Positions 60,230-64,000 of a DNA stretch of 64,000 nt are shown one piece after another. The first letter of the stretch is position 1. Each line of letters begins with the position of its first letter. The translations under genes and the position numbers were made by a program. The DNA lies in NCBI RefSeq assembly GCF_024710485.1, contig NZ_JANJUQ010000032.1, positions 1-64,000 on the forward strand, read 5' to 3'. The notes beneath the pieces are model-generated. The model was given only the letters and a program-made list of their open reading frames with translations. It was not told where the DNA came from and made no database searches. The stretch is from Flavobacterium sp. GTDB lineage: Bacteria; Bacteroidota; Bacteroidia; Flavobacteriales; Flavobacteriaceae.

Positions 60230-60913
60230 ATGTCAGCAACAGTTTTATCTTTGAAAAACGTTACCATTTATCAAGAAAATCGCGTGATTTTATCGCAAGT
60301 GAACTTGGAAGTAAAAGAAGGAGAATTCCTTTACATCATTGGTAAAACCGGGACCGGGAAAAGTAGCTTTATGAAAACCTTGTACGGCGATTTGCCTTTA
60401 ACAGAAGGTAGCGGTACAATTGTAGGTTATGATTTGGTGAATTTAAAAGAAAAAGACATACCGTTTTTGAGACGTAAAATCGGAATTGTGTTCCAAGATT
60501 TCCAGTTGTTGTTGGACCGATCTGTAAACGAAAATATGTTGTTTGTGTTGAAAGCTACCGGCTGGACAGACAAACAAGAAATGCAATCAAAAATCGATGA
60601 CGTTCTAGACCGCGTAGGTTTAAAAGGCATTGCCAACAAAATGCCGCACCAACTTTCGGGTGGAGAACAACAAAGAGTCGCCATTGCCCGTGCATTGCTG
60701 AATGATCCTGAATTGATATTGGCCGATGAGCCTACCGGAAACTTAGATCCGCAAACCAGTGCCGAAGTTTTGGGTGTATTGCGAAAAATCAACGAGAACG
60801 GCAAAACGGTCATCATGGCTACCCACGATTATGCCTTGTTGATGAAATTCCCATCGAAAACCTTGAAATGCGAGGACAACACTATTTTTGAAGTAGTGCA
60901 GAAAACCGTTTAA
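60230..60913 (+). CDS. ftsE: Cell-division ATP-binding protein FtsE
   Basis: This 227-residue ABC ATPase has Walker A GKTGTGKS (38-45), Q-loop FQDFQLLLDRSV, signature LSGGEQQRVAIARALL, Walker B LILADEPTGNLD and H-loop MATHDYAL. The signature 'DFQLLLDRSVNENM' and 'DEPTGNLDP' fit FtsE, the partner of FtsX in controlling cell-wall hydrolases. No ftsX follows; the next gene is on the other strand. In Bacteroidota ftsX is often elsewhere in the chromosome, so FtsE is the best call, but a LolD/MacB-like ATPase cannot be fully excluded. A tandem heptamer stands in its promoter region. Confidence 0.88.
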   Translation: MSATVLSLKNVTIYQENRVILSQVNLEVKEGEFLYIIGKTGTGKSSFMKTLYGDLPLTEGSGTIVGYDLVNLKEKDIPFLRRKIGIVFQDFQLLLDRSVNENMLFVLKATGWTDKQEMQSKIDDVLDRVGLKGIANKMPHQLSGGEQQRVAIARALLNDPELILADEPTGNLDPQTSAEVLGVLRKINENGKTVIMATHDYALLMKFPSKTLKCEDNTIFEVVQKTV

Positions 60914-60968
60914 ACATTTTTAAAAAACGCAATTGCAACATATTGCTGTAATGATTTGCAATAAGTTG

Positions 60969-61790
60969 CTACTCTTTTTTATACACGTGTGGGTTCTCCT
61001 TAATGCCCTTTTTGAAAACTTTTCTAATACACATGCGTAAGAAGGTATCCGCTTGTAAAATCAAATCCGTCACTTTGTTTTCCGGACGACCTCGAAAAGA
61101 AGTTACATGAAAAGTATCTTCGGCCTGCAATGGTTTTTCGGAAAAATAATAATTCGACACACAACGACGATATCCATCAAAAACTACCGGTGAGACCGAA
61201 TGCAGCGAATGACTATGGGTTTCCATAATGGCCAAACGGTTAAATTTACTATGAATAGTAATTGGAGATTGCGACAAACCGTTGGGCCACAGCTCCAAAT
61301 TACCGCCGTAAGCTTCATCCCAATCCGGCGTAACGTAATAGAGTAAATTGAGTACGCGCCACAAGTTGCGGTCTTTGTCGTGCGAGTTATCCAAATGCGG
61401 ATTCAGAAACTGGTTTTTACCCATTAAGGAAATCCCGCCGGCATACAAGTTATCATCGGGAATAGGTTTTTCTATTCCACAAATTTCACCAATCAAAGCC
61501 ACGATGCGTTGGTCTTGAAAGGCATAGATTATTTCTTCGAGTAACGGATGGTACAAATTCATTTGCGCGGCAATGTACTTGTCTTCGCGTAAGCTTTTCT
61601 TCAAAACCATTGCGTTAGGCTTAGGAAAAACCTCGGCTATTTGGACGGCAATTTCAACCGGTAAAACCTCATCTAAAAACCAATATCGGATAGGGTTATT
61701 TGCATTGCCAAACGCCAATAACAAGCTTTCTTTACGGTCTAGGATTTTTTGGTAAATTAAATCCGCTAATTGGGTTCTATTCAAAGTCAT
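60969..61790 (-). CDS. 2OG-Fe(II) oxygenase-like protein
   Basis: This 273-residue protein has the prolyl-hydroxylase-type fold with iron ligands His132 and Asp134 in NPHLDNS and His197 in SLHSVSPV, and Arg208 or Arg209 for 2-oxoglutarate (DGYRRCVSNYYF). An alternating beta core is visible (NLWRVLNLLYYV, GGNLELW). It resembles cytoplasmic 2OG oxygenases encoded in glycan or surface-polysaccharide loci. Its start overlaps the end of the glycosyltransferase gene by 14 bases on the same strand, so they are coupled and probably work on the same product. The substrate is unknown. Confidence 0.88.
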   Translation of the reverse strand: MTLNRTQLADLIYQKILDRKESLLLAFGNANNPIRYWFLDEVLPVEIAVQIAEVFPKPNAMVLKKSLREDKYIAAQMNLYHPLLEEIIYAFQDQRIVALIGEICGIEKPIPDDNLYAGGISLMGKNQFLNPHLDNSHDKDRNLWRVLNLLYYVTPDWDEAYGGNLELWPNGLSQSPITIHSKFNRLAIMETHSHSLHSVSPVVFDGYRRCVSNYYFSEKPLQAEDTFHVTSFRGRPENKVTDLILQADTFLRMCIRKVFKKGIKENPHVYKKE

Positions 61791-62901
61791 ACCTTATGAA
61801 TTTTTCAATTTTTCGAGCATTTTTAGCATCATTCAATACTGAGTTGAAAGCATCTTCTCTCTTTTTGGCTTCTAAATAGGATTGGTCTTTTAACTCCTTT
61901 ATTTTAGCAATAAATTCGGCTTTGGTTTCGGCGATTTGACAAAATTTCAAGATTTCCGGATCGTCTACCATATTAGTATTTACCAAACAAAACCGACTTT
62001 TAAACAAAGCATTTATCACTTTTAATTTGGTTCCCGATTGCTGAAAAGACAACATTACATTGAGGTGTGCCTTGGCAAACAACTCGTCGAGTTGGTCGTC
62101 ATTTTGAAGCACTACAAACTGTATGTTAGGTAACTTCTCAATTCGTTTTTCAATCATTTTTCTCCCATTTGACGAAGCTATAACCAAACGATAATCGGGA
62201 ATTTCTGCAAATACGTCAATCAAAAACTTAGCGGCATTTTTATTGTCTGCCAAGCGCAAATCACCGTGATAAAAAGCGAAATCCCCAAATTCAGACAATT
62301 GACTAACCTGCTCATTACCATGAAAGACAGGCACATAAGTTACGTGGTCGGTGATTTTTTTTGCTAACTCATTTTCATACAGCGAAAGGGTAAATACCTG
62401 ATCAAAATCGGACAATGTCTTTTCGTAGTTAATGTATTTTTTTGAGGCAAAATAGTAGGCGATTTTTTTAAGATAATTGCTTTCATTCCGACTCATACCG
62501 GCGTAAAAATTTGACTCAATATTGTGCAATCGCAAAAACTTCGGATTGGGTAATTTGGTCTTCCGCAGCATCATGGTGGTGTGCAGGCCTTCAAAAAAAA
62601 TCGGCGCTTTTACTTTGGATAAATTCGCTAGCAATTCCGGGCGAAAACGACAAACAACCGGAAAAGGAAAGTCAGAAAATAAGAAGAAAGGATTCTTATT
62701 TTTTTTATACAAATAAACCGCTTCGGTAATGGCTTTCAACTCGGCTGAAACTTCCGATCTGTTTTCATAAAAACAATGCAGGTAAATGGTAAAACCAATG
62801 TTGTGCAGCGCCTTTACTTTATAAAAAACATCAATTACACCACCAAAATCGGGTGGAAATGGATTTTCGAAACTGATGATATGAATGGGCTTGTTCTGCA
62901 T
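61777..62901 (-). CDS. Glycosyltransferase (GT-B type)
   Basis: This 374-residue glycosyltransferase starts IHIISFENPFPPDFGGVIDVFYKVKAL, a GT-B N-terminal strand with the donor/acceptor Gly-Gly loop. It has a central FAFYHGDLRLADNKNAAKFLIDV (typical GT4-like start of the C-terminal domain) and a C-terminal LNVMLSFQQSGTKLKVINALF, where the nucleotide-sugar Glu is usually found but here Gln-Ser-Gly precedes it. The start was placed at 62901, because the longer frame would begin upstream of the -7 box. The 2OG-Fe(II) oxygenase gene overlaps its 3' end. Donor and acceptor are unknown. Confidence 0.85.
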   Translation of the reverse strand: MQNKPIHIISFENPFPPDFGGVIDVFYKVKALHNIGFTIYLHCFYENRSEVSAELKAITEAVYLYKKNKNPFFLFSDFPFPVVCRFRPELLANLSKVKAPIFFEGLHTTMMLRKTKLPNPKFLRLHNIESNFYAGMSRNESNYLKKIAYYFASKKYINYEKTLSDFDQVFTLSLYENELAKKITDHVTYVPVFHGNEQVSQLSEFGDFAFYHGDLRLADNKNAAKFLIDVFAEIPDYRLVIASSNGRKMIEKRIEKLPNIQFVVLQNDDQLDELFAKAHLNVMLSFQQSGTKLKVINALFKSRFCLVNTNMVDDPEILKFCQIAETKAEFIAKIKELKDQSYLEAKKREDAFNSVLNDAKNARKIEKFIRYDFE

Positions 62902-62910
62902 GGTTACCGA

Positions 62911-62918
62911 CAAAAATA
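62911..62918 (-). promoter_or_regulatory. -7 box of the glycosyltransferase/oxygenase pair
   Basis: On the minus strand this reads TATTTTTG, only 9 bases before the ATG at 62901, so the transcript would be nearly leaderless. It rules out the ATG at 62922 as a start. Confidence 0.5.
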
Positions 62919-62951
62919 ACATTTTATAAAGAAGTAAATACCTCTTTTGAG

Positions 62952-62959
62952 TATATTTG
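62952..62959 (+). promoter_or_regulatory. -7 box of the GT2 gene
   Basis: TATATTTG (TAnnTTTG), 16 bases before the ATG at 62976. It is divergent from the box at 62911-62918; the two are 33 bases apart. Confidence 0.5.
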
Positions 62960-62975
62960 AATTTAAAACTGCCGC

Positions 62976-63902
62976 ATGCCTTTTTTCTCTGTCATTATTC
63001 CGGTGTTTAACAAAGCGTTATTTATTGATGAAACGCTGAAAAGTGCTTTGGCGCAAACTTTTACCGATCTTGAAATTATCATTGTTAACGATGGTTCAAC
63101 AGATGAGAGTGAAGCTATTATTAAAGGTTTCAACGATAACCGAATTCACTACTTCTACCAAGAAAATGCCGGCGTTGCCGTAGCCCGAAACTTCGGAATA
63201 GACAAAGCGCTAGGAGAATTTATTTGTTTTTTGGATGCAGATGATTATTGGTATCCCAATTTCCTGAAAACGATGTACAGCTACACTCAAAAACTACCGG
63301 AAGCCTCGGTTTTTGCCTGCGCTATTGAGGTCGAAACCAAACGAAACCGTTTCATTCCGTATTACTCCATTGCAAAAAAATCAGATTTTGAAATAGTGAA
63401 CTTCTTTGATGCCAGTCAGCATGAATGTGTGCTTTGGACTTCGGCTGTGGCTATTCGCAAAGAGGTTTTCGATAAGGTTGGAAAATTTGATGAAAAAATT
63501 AAAATATCAGAAGACACAGAACTTTGGATTCGCATAGGTTTAGCATATCCCGTAGTATTTATTTGGGAAACTTTGGCACGATACGTTTACGATGAAAGCA
63601 GTATTTCCCGCAATTTGAAGTATTTCTTTGAACCTTACACTTTTGAAAAATACGCACTCCTCGAACAACAAAATCCTAAGTTGAAAAAATACTTGGATTT
63701 GAACCGGTTTTCGGCTGTCATCAAATGCAAATTAAGCGGCGATTTAGAAACCGCAAAAAAGTTACAACAACAAATTGACTTGAGCAGTTTGAATACCAAA
63801 AAGACCATTTTGATTCATTTGCCGAACTTTATTTTGAAACTTTTAGTACAAATTAAAAACCAAGCGGCAACTTACGGCTTAGGGAATTCTGTTTTTAGAT
63901 AA
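62976..63902 (+). CDS. Glycosyltransferase family 2
   Basis: This 308-residue GT2 enzyme has the N-terminal MPFFSVIIPVFNKALFIDE, the nucleotide-binding IIIVNDGSTDESEAI, NAGVAVARNFGIDKA and the metal-binding CFLDADDYWYPN (DxD-type). ISEDTELWIRIG holds the catalytic Asp/Glu of the ED(T/L)E motif. There is no membrane helix. It is typical of enzymes that add sugars in surface polysaccharide assembly. Its 3' end overlaps the convergent FdtA-like gene by 24 bases. Together with the divergent GT-B and oxygenase genes it suggests the edge of a glycan locus. Confidence 0.92.
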   Translation: MPFFSVIIPVFNKALFIDETLKSALAQTFTDLEIIIVNDGSTDESEAIIKGFNDNRIHYFYQENAGVAVARNFGIDKALGEFICFLDADDYWYPNFLKTMYSYTQKLPEASVFACAIEVETKRNRFIPYYSIAKKSDFEIVNFFDASQHECVLWTSAVAIRKEVFDKVGKFDEKIKISEDTELWIRIGLAYPVVFIWETLARYVYDESSISRNLKYFFEPYTFEKYALLEQQNPKLKKYLDLNRFSAVIKCKLSGDLETAKKLQQQIDLSSLNTKKTILIHLPNFILKLLVQIKNQAATYGLGNSVFR

Positions 63903-64000
63903 TAGGAAATTGTTGTAATCTCTGATGTAATCTGCCTCTTCAAAGATATCAGAAGCAATCACCAAACAAACCGAACCGGAAGAAAAATTTTCCAATTCAC
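63879..64000 (-). CDS. FdtA/WxcM-like sugar isomerase C-terminus (partial)
   Basis: The reading frame is open from the right end to a TAA at 63881-63879 and encodes 39 residues ending NNFLLSKNRIP. The stretch NFSSGSVCLVIASDIFEEAD, followed by YIRDYNNFL, is the conserved C-terminal end of the WxcM-like/FdtA family (dTDP-4-keto-6-deoxyglucose 3,4-ketoisomerases). Such enzymes make deoxy-amino sugars for surface glycans, in agreement with the glycosyltransferase genes beside it. It overlaps the 3' end of the convergent GT2 gene by 24 bases. Most of the gene lies outside the window, so activity cannot be judged. Confidence 0.75.
   Translation of the reverse strand, partial: ELENFSSGSVCLVIASDIFEEADYIRDYNNFLLSKNRIP

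Overview
The window looks like a chromosome segment of a Flavobacterium-like member of the Bacteroidota. The evidence is the low G+C content, promoters of the Bacteroidota type (TTG, 19-21 bases, TAnnTTTG), few Shine-Dalgarno sequences, a fused SecDF, the type IX secretion (T9SS) regulator PorX, a protein with a T9SS C-terminal sorting domain, and several protein families typical of this group. No rRNA or intact tRNA gene was seen.

Bases 1-10200 are accessory in character. They hold the end of a peptide/bacteriocin-type ABC exporter and its HlyD-like adaptor, and then 0.9 kb of repeat-rich non-coding DNA. A two-gene lipoprotein/DUF6705-like unit follows, and then 1.2 kb more non-coding DNA that carries the same two repeat blocks in swapped order. 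After these come a DUF6943-like gene, a TonB-domain protein and a compact five-gene minus-strand cassette. The cassette includes a 58-residue hydrophobic protein, a second small membrane protein and a DUF5675 protein, and looks phage-derived. A divergent small gene has its promoter bracketed by two palindromes. The region ends at what looks like a decayed tRNA 3' end, a plausible island boundary.

Bases 10200-27600 are mostly housekeeping: a SIMPL protein, a rhomboid protease, an LpxL-like acyltransferase, a class V aminotransferase-fold enzyme, and a TPR histidine kinase with its NarL-type regulator. They continue with BirA, RsfS, FtsH, a LUD-domain protein, CdsA, phosphatidylserine decarboxylase, an acyl-CoA-binding protein, a lipoprotein superoxide dismutase and an M13 peptidase.

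Bases 27700-40200 hold two minus-strand operons that may be linked. The first is TolC, membrane-fusion protein, RND pump, PII-like protein and DUF2892 protein. The second is an MBL/double-rhodanese protein, small Cys-containing membrane proteins, thioredoxin, a metal-binding-type (HMA) domain and a methyltransferase. The second operon has an FNR-like palindrome about 43 bases upstream of its predicted transcription start, with a Crp/Fnr-family gene next to it. Together they suggest reactive-sulfur or metal handling under redox control. This is inference.

Bases 40300-64000 hold porX, tsaE, alanine dehydrogenase, secDF, mdh, gyrB and asnB, then two glycosyltransferase groups, a GreA-like protein, an outer-membrane barrel plus large TPR protein pair, ftsE without an adjacent ftsX, a 2OG-Fe(II) oxygenase, and at the edge the 3' end of an FdtA/WxcM-like sugar isomerase gene. 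Several spacers here are made of palindromic or short tandem repeats.
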